Source of the DNA: JAZTZP01 sp045637525 | GTDB lineage: Bacteria > Bacillota > Clostridia > UBA1381 | Assembly: GCA_045637525.1 (NCBI GenBank) | Contig: JAZTZP010000119.1 | Span: 8,885-72,884, forward strand | DNA length: 64,000 nt | Direction of reading: 5' to 3' | Shown here: one piece after another, positions 34,662 to 44,254 of the stretch | Position numbering within the stretch: the first letter of the stretch is position 1 | Layout of the letters: every line of letters starts with the position of its first letter | Made by a program: the position numbers and the translations under genes | Notes under the pieces: model-generated | The model's database searches: none | Seen by the model: only the letters and a program-made list of their open reading frames with translations | Told to the model about the DNA's origin: nothing

Positions 34662-36134
34662 ATGTATAAAATAATTATGATAGATGACGAAGATATAATT
34701 CTTAATAACATTCCTCAGACAATTGACTGGAATTCATATGGGTTAGAGCTCGTTGCAACCTTTAATGATGCCGAGCTGGCTCTTAATTATATTGATTCCC
34801 ATCCGGTAGACGGTATCTTTACCGATATTCAGATGCCGGTAATAAGCGGCCTTGAGCTGGCACAGCACGTTTATCAGAATTACCCTAATATAGTCGTATT
34901 TATAATCTCGGCATATTCAAATTTTGAGTATGCACAAGAAGCTATGAATTATAATGTTTTAGGTTATCTCCTCAAACCGTTAAATTTTAAAAACTTATCA
35001 GACGCATGCACAAAAATGAAAGAAAAAATTGATAACATATATAAGTCAAATACTATATATTACCTTAATACTTCTCAGTGTCCGAATAAGCTCCAGAAGC
35101 TTATTTCCGACTATGTAAATAAAAAACAGACTAATCTCTTAGCTGATATTTCAAAATCCTTTGAAGAATATAATTATCATACCGATACACTCCAATTCCC
35201 ATGTGGAATAATATCTGTAACAATCATAGATTTAGTAGAATATCTTACCGACACCTGGACACACGGCAAAGAGAATCTGTTTGTTGCATTAAACCGACTG
35301 ATGGTATGCAATAATCTATACATCTTCCCGCTATATCAATCATTTGATAAAATTGAAATATTGCTATTATCTAAAACAACATCATTTCAGGAATTTCAAA
35401 CCAACATAAACGAATTTAAAAATACTTATACAACGGACTGCTTTGAAAATCTGAATATTGTTATATCATTAGACCTTCTTGCAATATATAAATCTCTCAG
35501 AAATCTATGTTCTTCTACAAGCTCAAACAATTACGGATTTCAGAAAATATTAAGCTACATTGTTTCCGGGAATGGAGCTTCAGCAATCACTACCTTTGAT
35601 GATATGCTCAGCATTTGCACAGAAGATATACTTCCTGACTTAAGCAGTTTTCTGAATATAGAGCTTACAAATCAGATAGGTCTTGAGAATTTAAATAAAT
35701 CAAATATATATCCCAAGACTAAATCAGCATTTACCCTGAATTACTCATATGATGAAACCTTAAGCATTATAAACAACGCTTCGCTATATTTTAAGACTAT
35801 TAAAACAAACATATCATCAATACATAAAGCCAAACAATATATAGACGAGCATTACAGTGAAAATATATCTCTTGCATTCCTTTCAGAGCTTGTATATATG
35901 AGTATATCTCAGTTTACACGTACATTTAAAAAGGAATTTAATATTTCCTTTTTGAATTACCTTAATAAAGTAAGAATAAAACAAGCATGCAATTTATTAA
36001 TATCAACTCAAAATTCATCAAACACCATATGCGGTATGGTGGGATATACAAGCTACAGCTATTTCTCAAAAAAATTCAAGCAATATACGGGACATACAAT
36101 AGCTGAATACAGACAAATTTACAAAAACACCTAA
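34662..36134 (+). CDS. AraC-type response regulator, YesN type
   Basis: 490 residues. The receiver domain (1-120) has acidic DDE near 8-10, the phospho-acceptor Asp55 in FTDIQMP and Lys in LLKPLN. A linker of about 260 residues of low family conservation follows, then a C-terminal AraC double helix-turn-helix (about 390-490; IDEHYSENISLAFLSELVYM, SYSYFSKKFKQYTGHT). It is the partner of the kinase at 32918. Probable target: the direct repeats at 32796-32829. Confidence 0.92.
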   Translation: MYKIIMIDDEDIILNNIPQTIDWNSYGLELVATFNDAELALNYIDSHPVDGIFTDIQMPVISGLELAQHVYQNYPNIVVFIISAYSNFEYAQEAMNYNVLGYLLKPLNFKNLSDACTKMKEKIDNIYKSNTIYYLNTSQCPNKLQKLISDYVNKKQTNLLADISKSFEEYNYHTDTLQFPCGIISVTIIDLVEYLTDTWTHGKENLFVALNRLMVCNNLYIFPLYQSFDKIEILLLSKTTSFQEFQTNINEFKNTYTTDCFENLNIVISLDLLAIYKSLRNLCSSTSSNNYGFQKILSYIVSGNGASAITTFDDMLSICTEDILPDLSSFLNIELTNQIGLENLNKSNIYPKTKSAFTLNYSYDETLSIINNASLYFKTIKTNISSIHKAKQYIDEHYSENISLAFLSELVYMSISQFTRTFKKEFNISFLNYLNKVRIKQACNLLISTQNSSNTICGMVGYTSYSYFSKKFKQYTGHTIAEYRQIYKNT

Positions 36135-36212
36135 AAACGCAGCGCCATCAACCATGAAAATCAAGTGTTTTTTTTGCAAGCTATATATCTTTCATCATCT
36201 TTGATAACATAA

Positions 36213-36256
36213 AAAATACGGATTGCCAAAAATCATTTTTCTGCAATCCGTATTTT
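36213..36256. terminator. Bidirectional terminator between yesN and lysA
   Basis: A perfect 14-bp stem AAAATACGGATTGC (36213-36226) pairs with 36243-36256. Its arms are A/T-rich at both ends, and it serves the two convergent genes. Confidence 0.8.
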
Positions 36257-36281
36257 AAAAATTTGCTGAAACTATATAAAA

Positions 36282-37580
36282 TTACAAAACATCATTTGCA
36301 ATCACATCATCATAAGTCTCACGCTTTATTATCACCTTCGACTCCGTCCCGGACAAAGCTATTACCGGCGGTCTCGGAATTCTGTTATAATTACTTGACA
36401 TTGAATAATTATACGCACCCGTCGCAAGTACCGCCAAAGTATCGCCGGTTTTTATCTCAGGCATCATTATATTTTCTATAAGCAAATCGCCCGATTCACA
36501 GCATTTTCCGGCAATCGTTACCTTTTCGACGTTTTCTGCATCTGCGTTGTTTGCAACTACCGCCGTATACTTTGCGCCGTACATGATATAACGCGGATTA
36601 TCCACCATACCGCCGTCTACCGACACGTATTTTCTTACACCCTTTATGTCCTTCACTCCGCCTACCGTATAAAGCGTCACACCCGCCGGAGCAACAACAG
36701 AACGTCCCGGCTCAATCAGAATTTTCGGAACCTTAATTCCCTTTTCCGCCGCTATTTCTTTAACAGTCGCCGAAACCTCTTTTATATATCTGTCATAAGG
36801 TACGGGGTCGTCCTCATCTGTATATTTAATGCCGAATCCTCCGCCTAAGTTAAGCATATTTATCTCAAGCGAAAGCTTGTCCTTTATCTCTGAAACAAAG
36901 TCCATCATCACTCTTGCCGTTTCGCAGAAAGGCTCTATATCAAAAATCTGTGAACCGATATGACAGTGAACGCCGTCCACCTCTACATTGTTCATTTTCA
37001 GTGCCTTTTCGATAATCTCAAAAGCCTCACCGTTTTCCAGCGCAAATCCGAATTTTGAATCTATCTGACCTGTTTTCACAAAGTCATGAGTATGAGCATC
37101 AACACCCGGCTTTATACGAAACATTATTTTCTGAACAACACCGTTTTCTTCCGCTAAAGCGTCAAGCATTTCAAGCTCGTATATATTATCGCAAACTATG
37201 TGCCCCACACCGTTTTTCACCGCAAGCTCAAGCTCTGCTCTTGTTTTGTTATTTCCGTGGAAAAACACATTTTCCATAGGAAAGCCTGCTTTAACCGCAG
37301 TATAGAGCTCACCGCCCGATACAACATCAAGACCTAAGCCCTCCTCCGCAATAAGCTTGCAGGTATACAGTGAACAAAACGCCTTGCTTGCAAAAAGAAC
37401 CATGCCGTTTCCATCATAATACTTTTCAAGAGCATTTTTATATGTACGGCAGTTTTTACGCATCAGATCCTCGTCTAATACATAAAGAGGCGTACCATAT
37501 TTGTTTGCAAGCTCCACAGCATCGTGCGAGCCAATCATGAGATGATTATTCTTTACCGATAAGTTTTCAGATACTAACAT
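36282..37580 (-). CDS. lysA: Diaminopimelate decarboxylase
   Basis: 432 residues, full length for LysA (fold-type III PLP enzyme). It converts meso-diaminopimelate to lysine and CO2. The PLP Lys66 lies in LFASKAFCS, HCHIGSQ binds cofactor phosphate, and EPGRSVVAPAG and CCESGDLL are the substrate and Cys-containing active-site motifs from the partner subunit. GAAAGGAG lies 9-10 nt before the ATG. It has a terminator on each side and looks monocistronic or read from the clpX side. Confidence 0.95.
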   Translation of the reverse strand: MLVSENLSVKNNHLMIGSHDAVELANKYGTPLYVLDEDLMRKNCRTYKNALEKYYDGNGMVLFASKAFCSLYTCKLIAEEGLGLDVVSGGELYTAVKAGFPMENVFFHGNNKTRAELELAVKNGVGHIVCDNIYELEMLDALAEENGVVQKIMFRIKPGVDAHTHDFVKTGQIDSKFGFALENGEAFEIIEKALKMNNVEVDGVHCHIGSQIFDIEPFCETARVMMDFVSEIKDKLSLEINMLNLGGGFGIKYTDEDDPVPYDRYIKEVSATVKEIAAEKGIKVPKILIEPGRSVVAPAGVTLYTVGGVKDIKGVRKYVSVDGGMVDNPRYIMYGAKYTAVVANNADAENVEKVTIAGKCCESGDLLIENIMMPEIKTGDTLAVLATGAYNYSMSSNYNRIPRPPVIALSGTESKVIIKRETYDDVIANDVL

Positions 37581-37605
37581 ATATGTTATTTCTCCTTTCG
37601 CATTT

Positions 37606-37651
37606 AAGAAAAAAGCGGGGCAAAACGAAAAACCCTTTTCGCATTACCCCG
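37606..37651 (-). terminator. Terminator downstream of clpX
   Basis: A GC-capped stem (CGGGG.. pairing with ..CCCCG, 37616-37651, about 16 pairs with one mismatch) is followed by a U-rich run on the minus strand. It ends the tig-clpP-clpX unit before lysA. Confidence 0.8.
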
Positions 37652-37673
37652 ATGACGTCTGTTAAATAAAGGC

Positions 37674-38939
37674 TTACACATTCTCTATCTGTGCAACACC
37701 CTGTCCCGACGCAATCTTTTTGCGTCTTCTGACAATGCGCGGCTCTGCTCCGTCTGTGATGCATTCCTTTGTTATTACAACCTTTTTAATGGTATTATCC
37801 GATGGACAATCGAACATTATATCCATCATTGCATCCTCAACTATTGCACGAAGACCTCTTGCACCGGTGTTACGCTCAATTGCCTTGTCGGCAATCGCCT
37901 CAATCGCATCCTTTTCTATATCAAGCTCTACGCCGTCAAGCTCCAGAAGCTTCGTATACTGTTTAATAAGAGCATTTTTCGGCTCAGTAAGTATTGTGAT
38001 AAGGGTTTCACGGTCGAGCTTATCAAGCTTTGCAAAAATAGGCAATCTTCCGATAAATTCAGGGATAAGTCCGAACTTCAACAAGTCCTGAGGAATAATC
38101 TTATCCAAAAATTCACCGATATTCAGGTCTTTTTTGCTTTCTACCTCAGCACCGAAGCCTAAGCCGCCTTTACCTATTCTCTTGCCGATAATCTTTTCGA
38201 TACCGTCAAATGCACCACCGCATATAAACAAAATGTTTGTGGTGTCTATATGCAAAAGCTCCTGATGCGGATGCTTTCTTCCACCCTGAGGCGGAACAGA
38301 TGCTTCTGTTCCTTCAAGAATTTTAAGAAGCGCCTGCTGAACACCCTCTCCGCTTACATCACGTGTGATTGACGGATTTTCGGATTTTCGTGCAACCTTA
38401 TCAATTTCATCTATATAGATAATACCTCTCTGTGCCGCTTCTATGTTATAATCGGCAGCCTGGATAAGCTTTAAAAGGATGTTTTCAACGTCCTCACCCA
38501 CATATCCTGCCTCTGTAAGAGATGTAGCATCAGCAATTGCAAACGGTACATCAAGCACCTTTGCAAGGTTTTGTACCAAAAACGTTTTACCCGAGCCTGT
38601 CGGGCCTATCATAAGAATATTGCTCTTTTGGAGCTCAACATCATCACTTGAATTATCATGTTCAATACGCTTGTAGTGGTTATATACCGCAACCGACAGG
38701 ATTTTTTTCGCTCGTTCCTGACCAATTACGTACTGATCCAGAAATTCCTTTATCTCAGCCGGTTTGGGCAAGGAACCTGAGTCATACTCATGAGCCTCGT
38801 ATCTGTCTGAAATAATATCGCCGCAAATCTTTACACAGTTATGGCAGATATATACTCCCTCCGGTCCGGCTATAAGCCCTTTCACCTCGTTGCTCGACTT
38901 TCCGCAAAAAGAACATCTTTTTATTTTCTTATCACTCAT
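37674..38939 (-). CDS. clpX: ATP-dependent Clp protease ATP-binding subunit ClpX
   Basis: 421 residues, normal length. The N-terminal zinc-binding domain has Cys9, Cys12, Cys32 and Cys35. The AAA+ core has Walker A GPTGSGKT at 112-119 and Walker B IIYIDEID; IGF-like loop and sensor motifs follow. The unfoldase feeds substrates to ClpP, encoded 14 nt upstream. Order tig-clpP-clpX is the classical one. Confidence 0.97.
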   Translation of the reverse strand: MSDKKIKRCSFCGKSSNEVKGLIAGPEGVYICHNCVKICGDIISDRYEAHEYDSGSLPKPAEIKEFLDQYVIGQERAKKILSVAVYNHYKRIEHDNSSDDVELQKSNILMIGPTGSGKTFLVQNLAKVLDVPFAIADATSLTEAGYVGEDVENILLKLIQAADYNIEAAQRGIIYIDEIDKVARKSENPSITRDVSGEGVQQALLKILEGTEASVPPQGGRKHPHQELLHIDTTNILFICGGAFDGIEKIIGKRIGKGGLGFGAEVESKKDLNIGEFLDKIIPQDLLKFGLIPEFIGRLPIFAKLDKLDRETLITILTEPKNALIKQYTKLLELDGVELDIEKDAIEAIADKAIERNTGARGLRAIVEDAMMDIMFDCPSDNTIKKVVITKECITDGAEPRIVRRRKKIASGQGVAQIENV

Positions 38940-38953
38940 TAAACCAATCTCTC

Positions 38954-39541
38954 CTATTTTTTACGGGAAATGATAACCTCGTCTATAAGACCGTAAGCTT
39001 TTGCCTCATCAGCAGACATGAAGTTATCTCTTTCTGTGTCCGCCATAACCTTTTCAATAGGCTGTCCTGATCTTTCGCTCATTATCTTATTTAACTTTTC
39101 ACGCATTTTAATAATTCTGTCCGCATGAATCTTAATGTCGGTTGCCTGTCCCTGCATACCGCCTAAAGGCTGATGTATCATAATTTCACTGTTCGGCAAT
39201 GCGTATCTTTTTCCCGGAGCTCCCGCTGTAAGCAGAAATGCACCCATGCTTGCCGCCATACCTATGCAAATTGTAGATACATCACACTTAATGTACTGCA
39301 TAGTGTCATATATTGCCATTCCGGCAGTTATTGAGCCACCCGGACTGTTGATATAAAGCTGAATATCCTTATCAGGGTCTTCTGCCTCCAGAAACAGCAA
39401 CTGTGCAACAACAAGACTTGCCGTCACATCATTAACTTCATCCGACAAAAATATTATTCTGTCCTTTAAAAGTCTTGAATAAATGTCATAAGAACGCTCT
39501 CCGCGATCTGACTGTTCTACTACCATAGGTACCAAACTCAT
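38954..39541 (-). CDS. clpP: ATP-dependent Clp protease proteolytic subunit ClpP
   Basis: 195 residues from the ATG at 39541, chosen because AAGGAAAGGA lies 8-9 nt before it; a longer frame to 39568 begins inside that site. The catalytic triad is Ser98 (GMAASMG), His123 (IMIHQPLGG) and Asp172. It forms the tetradecameric protease with ClpX. No CtsR-type operator is visible upstream. Confidence 0.97.
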   Translation of the reverse strand: MSLVPMVVEQSDRGERSYDIYSRLLKDRIIFLSDEVNDVTASLVVAQLLFLEAEDPDKDIQLYINSPGGSITAGMAIYDTMQYIKCDVSTICIGMAASMGAFLLTAGAPGKRYALPNSEIMIHQPLGGMQGQATDIKIHADRIIKMREKLNKIMSERSGQPIEKVMADTERDNFMSADEAKAYGLIDEVIISRKK

Positions 39542-39585
39542 AAAAATCATTCCTTTCCTTAAAGGCAAAAATCAAGAGAAATTTT

Positions 39586-39612
39586 ATCGGAGAAGCGAAA
39601 CACTCCTCCGAT
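39586..39612 (-). other. Hairpin between tig and clpP
   Basis: A 10-pair stem (39586-39595 with 39603-39612, one G-U pair) lies in the 83-nt gap, followed by AAAATTTCT on the minus strand. It may be a partial terminator or processing site that lowers clpP relative to tig. Confidence 0.5.
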
Positions 39613-39624
39613 ATCAAAACATAA

Positions 39625-40914
39625 TTATTTTACAACGGCATTATTAACTATCATTTCAACAGTCTTCTTCATAGCCATGTCCTTCTTAATGTTTTCCATC
39701 TCATCTTCGCCAATATACTCTTTGAGCTTATCAAGCTCCATATTATATTTCTTGGACATATCAACAAGGTTAAGCTCAAGCTCTTCAGGACCAATCTCAA
39801 TGCCTGCGTCCTTCATAACTGCTTCAACAACCAATGAACTGTTAAGCTGAATTACAGCCTGCTCCTTAAAGTTTTCACGCAACTGCTCCATAGTAGTACC
39901 GAGGTACTGCATATACATATCAAGACTCATACCCTGATACTGAAGTCTCTGAGCGAAATCAGAAACAAGTCTGTCTATCTGAGCCTCAATCATAGCTTCC
40001 GGAAGCTCAACCTCAGCAGCATCTACTACCTTCTTCATGATAGCATTTTCTGTTTCGTCCTTTGCTCTTTCCTCGTTTGACTTTGTAAGCTTAGCCTTTA
40101 CATCTTCCTTGTACTCAGCGAGTGTGTCAAATTCACTTACCTCTGAAGCGAAATCATCATCAAGCTCAGGAAGCTCGCTCATCTTGATTTCCTTAACAGT
40201 TACCTTAAATACTGCCGGCTTACCTGCAAGCTCACTTGCATGATATTCTTCAGGGAAAGTAACGTTTACTTCTGTTTCCTCACCAAGCTTTGCGCCGATT
40301 AACTGCTCCTCAAAGCCCGGAATGAAAGCACCTGAACCGATTTCAAGGTCATAGTCCTCGCCCTTGCCGCCTTCAAATGCAACGCCGTCTACAAAGCCTT
40401 CAAAGTCAATCTTTGTAAGGTCGCCATTCTCAACTGCTCTGTCCTCGATTGTTATAACACGAGCGTTCTTTTTACGCTCTGCGTCGATAGCATTGTTAAT
40501 ATCTTCCTCTGTTACATTATACTCTATCTTTTCAACTTCTATACCTTTATATTCGCCGAGTTTTACTTCAGGTTTTGTTGTAACAAGAGCAGTAAATACC
40601 ACATCCTTGCCCTTTTCTATTTCGCCCTCAATATCAATCTCAGGCTTTGCAACAACATCAAGACCTGCTTCCTTAACTGCTGCATCATACGCTTCAGGTA
40701 ATACGAGATTTATAGCATCGTCATAGAATACTGCCGCTGTATACATCTTCTCAATAACAGGACGGGGTACCTTTCCCTTTCTGAAGCCCGGTACGCTGTA
40801 CTTTGACTTATTCTTCAAGTAAACCTTATTTATTGCCTTTTCAAATTCCTCTGCCGATACCTCAAATACTACTTTTACAAGATTTTTTTCTACTTGTTCT
40901 GTTTTAACAGCCAT
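39625..40914 (-). CDS. tig: Trigger factor
   Basis: 429 residues from the ATG at 40914, preceded by GAGGAGG; the longer frame to 40953 has no ribosome site. The N-terminal ribosome-binding domain has the signature GFRKGKVPRPVIEKMYT. The FKBP-type peptidyl-prolyl isomerase domain (about 150-245; GDLTKIDFEGFVDGVAFEGG) and the helical C-terminal arms follow. It is a chaperone for nascent chains at the ribosome exit. First gene of the clpPX operon. Confidence 0.97.
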   Translation of the reverse strand: MAVKTEQVEKNLVKVVFEVSAEEFEKAINKVYLKNKSKYSVPGFRKGKVPRPVIEKMYTAAVFYDDAINLVLPEAYDAAVKEAGLDVVAKPEIDIEGEIEKGKDVVFTALVTTKPEVKLGEYKGIEVEKIEYNVTEEDINNAIDAERKKNARVITIEDRAVENGDLTKIDFEGFVDGVAFEGGKGEDYDLEIGSGAFIPGFEEQLIGAKLGEETEVNVTFPEEYHASELAGKPAVFKVTVKEIKMSELPELDDDFASEVSEFDTLAEYKEDVKAKLTKSNEERAKDETENAIMKKVVDAAEVELPEAMIEAQIDRLVSDFAQRLQYQGMSLDMYMQYLGTTMEQLRENFKEQAVIQLNSSLVVEAVMKDAGIEIGPEELELNLVDMSKKYNMELDKLKEYIGEDEMENIKKDMAMKKTVEMIVNNAVVK

Positions 40915-40973
40915 CTTGTGAAATCCTCCTCTTTCTTTTGTGTTTAGTAACACTTTTTAATCATAACTTATTT

Positions 40974-41002
40974 ATTATACCACAAAAATTTTTTTATTTC
41001 AA
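40974..41002 (-). promoter_or_regulatory. Promoter of tig-clpP-clpX
   Basis: TTGAAA (41002-40997), 17 nt, TATAAT (40979-40974) on the minus strand in a very AT-rich gap; transcription would start about 50 nt before the tig ATG. Confidence 0.8.
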
Positions 41003-41040
41003 TGGTTTTTTTAAAAAACTTTTATTTTTTTTCGGAAAAA

Positions 41041-41664
41041 TTACTTAATTTCCCATTCTATATTGCCTGCAACACCGCTTGTCATGCCCTTACGATTCTC
41101 ATCAGGACGAAGTGCATTTCCGAGGCAGGTGCCTAAGCTTCTGAATACTGCCTCCCATATATGGTGGCCGTTTTCACCTCTGTACACATCAACATGAAGC
41201 GTACAGCTTGCCCCCTGCGAAAAGCCGAGAAGGAAGGTTTCTAAATCTTCTTTATACATTCCCTCTGTTTCATCAGCCGGCTTTGTGTCGTGATAGTCTA
41301 TACAGAAGTACGGACGGCTTTCAAAGCTTATTGCACTTTCCGCCTTTGCCTCATCTATAATGCCGATACCGTCACCGAAGCCCGGTACACCCGCATCACG
41401 GTTGTCCGTAACATACTTTAAAACCGCACGTCCGAGAGCCATACCTAAATCCTCACAGATTAAGTGAGTGAGCACAAACTCATCAAGCTTTACATCTGTT
41501 GTTATATTCATACCGCTCCGCCATGCTATATGCTCAATCATATGATTTAAAAACGGTATTGTGGTGCTGATATATTTTCTGTAATCGGGACGGATTTTTC
41601 CGAAACCCAGCTCTACCGTCATTTGCGATTCGGTTGTTTTTCTCGTTACTTTTATATCTTTCAT
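41041..41664 (-). CDS. Divergent HisB-type (imidazoleglycerol-phosphate dehydratase-like) protein
   Basis: 207 residues, the length and order of IGPD. The usual F-x-D-H-M reads FLNHM (Asn40). The first metal block, normally HHxxED, is HLICED (His67, Leu68, Glu71), so one metal His is lost. The second block HHIWEAVF (His167, His168, Glu171) is intact. Start and stop of its neighbour overlap (ATGA). No other his genes are visible nearby. It may be a true but divergent HisB or a homologue with another substrate; the altered ligand makes the ordinary name unsafe. Confidence 0.72.
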   Translation of the reverse strand: MKDIKVTRKTTESQMTVELGFGKIRPDYRKYISTTIPFLNHMIEHIAWRSGMNITTDVKLDEFVLTHLICEDLGMALGRAVLKYVTDNRDAGVPGFGDGIGIIDEAKAESAISFESRPYFCIDYHDTKPADETEGMYKEDLETFLLGFSQGASCTLHVDVYRGENGHHIWEAVFRSLGTCLGNALRPDENRKGMTSGVAGNIEWEIK

Positions 41665-42959
41665 TTTCTTTCCTTTACTGCTAATCCGTGTGTATCAAAA
41701 CCTTCAAATTCAGCAAACTTCGCCGCATAACCGCGAACCTTTTCAAAGCCGGCCTTAGATGCATAACCCACAGATGAGCGCTTAAGAAAGTCGTTTACCG
41801 ATACGCTTGAATAGGTCTTTGCAAAACCGCCTGTCGGAAGAATTGCATTAGGGCCTAAAACAAAGTTACAAAGTGTTACCGGGGTATATTCGCCGAGAAG
41901 AATTTCTCCTGCGTTCTTAATAAGCGGCAACACATCAAACGGCTTTTCTGTCATAACCTCCATATGCTCCGGAGCGTATTCATTTACGAACTCTATCGAC
42001 TCCTCAAGAGAATTTGTTATAACCGCACCGCCGTAGGTTGTGAGATTTGTCGTTACAAATTCGCGGCGTTTATCCGAAATCTTTTCTAACTGTCTGTTTA
42101 CAATCTCCACAGCTTTTTCAACAAGCTCTGCCGAGTTTGTAACAAGAAGTGCCGCACTGTCCGGGCCGTGCTCTGCCTCTATCATCCAGTCAAGGGCAAC
42201 CTTTTCCGGATCAGCCTTTTCATCTGCAAGAACTATTATTTCACTCGGGCCTGCCGGAAGACCTGCATCTATGTAATTCGCTAAAACTCTCTTCGCAGCT
42301 GTTGCATAGCTGTTTCCGGGGCCTATTATCTTATGACACTTAGGAATAGTCTCTGTTCCGTAAGCAACAGCCGCAACCGCCTGTATTCCGCCTACTTTAT
42401 AAATCTCCGTTATTCCTATAATCTTCGCCGCCGCAAGGATTGCGTCGTCTACATTTCCCTGTTCATTCGGCGGTGTCACAACAACAATCTTCGGGACCTT
42501 CGCCACCACAGCCGGAATACCGAGCATACATAAAACCGATGGGAAGCTTCCCTTTCCGTGAGGTACATAAAGGCATACGTCAACGATAGGAGTTGTCTTT
42601 TCACCTACCATAAGTCCGTCATCAACCATTGTAAACCACATTTCCTCCGGAAGCTGTTTTTCATGGAAATCATAAATATTTTTGTATGCGTACTCAATAG
42701 CCGCTCTTGTCTCGGCGTCACAGTTTTCGTAGCCCGCTTCAATCTCTTCGGGCGTAACCTTCATTGTATCGGCTGTAAGCTCTACACGGTCAAACTTCTT
42801 CGTATATTCCAAAACAGCCTCATCGCCTCTTTTTCTGATGTCGTCTGAAACTTCCTTTGCAATTTTCATTTGCTCCGTAATATCAAGTTCCGCACGACGC
42901 ATCACAAATTCCTTTTGCTCCGCTGTCATTTCCGACAGCTTATAAATATTTGGTGTCAT
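41661..42959 (-). CDS. Divergent HisD-type dehydrogenase
   Basis: 432 residues from the ATG at 42959 (AAAGGA 10 nt before it; the frame to 42977 starts inside that region). The fold is plainly histidinol dehydrogenase: VGGIQAVAAVAYGTE, IIGPGNSYATAAKR, AGPSEIIVLAD, NEYAPEHMEV with Glu331-His332. Two zinc ligands of E. coli HisD differ: Gln259 is Glu261 here and Asp360 is Asn365 (CNFVLGPNAILPT); the nearby substrate His367 is Ala372. His264 and His424 are kept. The linked changes suggest another alcohol substrate or metal geometry. It is coupled to the HisB-like gene and follows dnaJ by 24 nt. Confidence 0.75.
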   Translation of the reverse strand: MTPNIYKLSEMTAEQKEFVMRRAELDITEQMKIAKEVSDDIRKRGDEAVLEYTKKFDRVELTADTMKVTPEEIEAGYENCDAETRAAIEYAYKNIYDFHEKQLPEEMWFTMVDDGLMVGEKTTPIVDVCLYVPHGKGSFPSVLCMLGIPAVVAKVPKIVVVTPPNEQGNVDDAILAAAKIIGITEIYKVGGIQAVAAVAYGTETIPKCHKIIGPGNSYATAAKRVLANYIDAGLPAGPSEIIVLADEKADPEKVALDWMIEAEHGPDSAALLVTNSAELVEKAVEIVNRQLEKISDKRREFVTTNLTTYGGAVITNSLEESIEFVNEYAPEHMEVMTEKPFDVLPLIKNAGEILLGEYTPVTLCNFVLGPNAILPTGGFAKTYSSVSVNDFLKRSSVGYASKAGFEKVRGYAAKFAEFEGFDTHGLAVKERK

Positions 42960-42983
42960 GGCAAAAATTCCTTTCATTATATT

Positions 42984-44126
42984 TTATGAATTGTGTAAAT
43001 CATTTAAAAACTCTTTTGCTTTGTCCATAAATGATTTTCTTTGCTTATAATTTTTATCCTCGTCAAATTCCATAAGGATTTCCTTTTGCTTCTGAGTAAG
43101 ATTTTTCGGTACCTCAACCTTAATCTTTACAAACAAATCGCCTCTGCCTCTGCCGTGAATTTCAGGGACTCCCTTGCCTCTGAGCCTGAATACGGTTTCG
43201 CTCTGCGTTCCCTCAGGAATGTCATATTCAACGGTTCCGTCCAATGTCGGCACCTTAACTGTTGCACCAAGTGCCGCCTGAACAAAAGATATGGGCATAT
43301 CAAGATACAGATTTACTCCCTCACGCTTAAACAGCTTATGAGGACGAACTCTCATCGTTACAAGCAAATCTCCAGGTGGTCCGCCTTTTTCACCCGGCTC
43401 ACCCTTTCCTGATACCTGCATTGTTACGCCGTTATCAACACCTGCCGGAATGGTAACCTCAACAGCCCCGGTCTTACGCACCTTACCCGTTCCGCGACAA
43501 TCCTTGCAAGGCTCTTTTATTATCTTACCCGTTCCCCGGCAATCCGGACACGTACCCATGTTTGTCATGTAACCGAATGGTGTACGCACCTGTGTACGCA
43601 CCTGGCCGGTACCGGAACACTTAGAACACGTTACAGCCGATGTACCGGGTTTTGCACCCGTTCCCTTACATGTTTCACACGTATCCTGCTTTGTAACGCT
43701 TATTTTCTTCTTACAGCCAAATACAGCTTCTTCAAAATCTATGTCTACCATCTGACGGACATCACTTCCCCGTCTCGGTCCGTTTCTTCTCGAACCGCCG
43801 AAGCCGCCAAATCCGCCGCCGAACAAATCACCTAAAATATCGCTGAAATCAAAGCCACCGAAGCCACCGCCGAAGCCGCCGCCCGCTCCGAAGTTCGGAT
43901 CCACACCGGCGTGACCGTATGCATCGTATTTCTGACGTTTGTCGCTGTCACTCAAAACTGCATAAGCTTCATTCACTTCTTTGAATTTTTCTTCTGCCTC
44001 TTTATCGCCCGGATGCAGATCGGGATGATATTTTTTCGCTTCACGTCTGAACGCTTTTTTGAGTTCATCGTCCGTCGCGCCCTTGCTTACTCCAAGCACT
44101 TCATAATAATCTCTTTTATCTGCCAT
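42984..44126 (-). CDS. dnaJ: Chaperone DnaJ
   Basis: 380 residues. J domain with HPD in YHPDLHPGD (about 5-70), Gly/Phe-rich region (75-115), four CxxCxGxG zinc motifs (about 150-215) and the C-terminal substrate domains. It stimulates DnaK ATPase. The gene is 174 nt past dnaK, beyond a strong terminator, and has its own promoter with a palindromic site, so it is not simply the end of the hrcA operon. Confidence 0.97.
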   Translation of the reverse strand: MADKRDYYEVLGVSKGATDDELKKAFRREAKKYHPDLHPGDKEAEEKFKEVNEAYAVLSDSDKRQKYDAYGHAGVDPNFGAGGGFGGGFGGFDFSDILGDLFGGGFGGFGGSRRNGPRRGSDVRQMVDIDFEEAVFGCKKKISVTKQDTCETCKGTGAKPGTSAVTCSKCSGTGQVRTQVRTPFGYMTNMGTCPDCRGTGKIIKEPCKDCRGTGKVRKTGAVEVTIPAGVDNGVTMQVSGKGEPGEKGGPPGDLLVTMRVRPHKLFKREGVNLYLDMPISFVQAALGATVKVPTLDGTVEYDIPEGTQSETVFRLRGKGVPEIHGRGRGDLFVKIKVEVPKNLTQKQKEILMEFDEDKNYKQRKSFMDKAKEFLNDLHNS

Positions 44127-44159
44127 ATTATCATAGCCTTTCGTTAATCTGACAAGTCT

Positions 44160-44188
44160 ATTATATTACATATCCTTTGATATGTAAA
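44160..44188 (-). promoter_or_regulatory. Separate dnaJ promoter with overlapping palindrome
   Basis: TTTACA (44188-44183), 17 nt, TATAAT (44165-44160) on the minus strand. A perfect palindrome, TTACATATC (44166-44174) with GATATGTAA (44179-44187), fills the spacer and overlaps the -35. It has the geometry of a repressor operator and does not match CIRCE. Confidence 0.7.
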
Positions 44189-44254
44189 TAATTTTTTTTC
44201 AAATTTCTCAAAAATCTGCAAATAATACAAAAAACTATATCTTATTTGCTGAAA

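Noticed and set aside
37567..37764. Small minus-strand ORF overlapping the end of clpX
   Set aside because: It overlaps clpX in another frame and crosses the terminator. No ribosome site is present.
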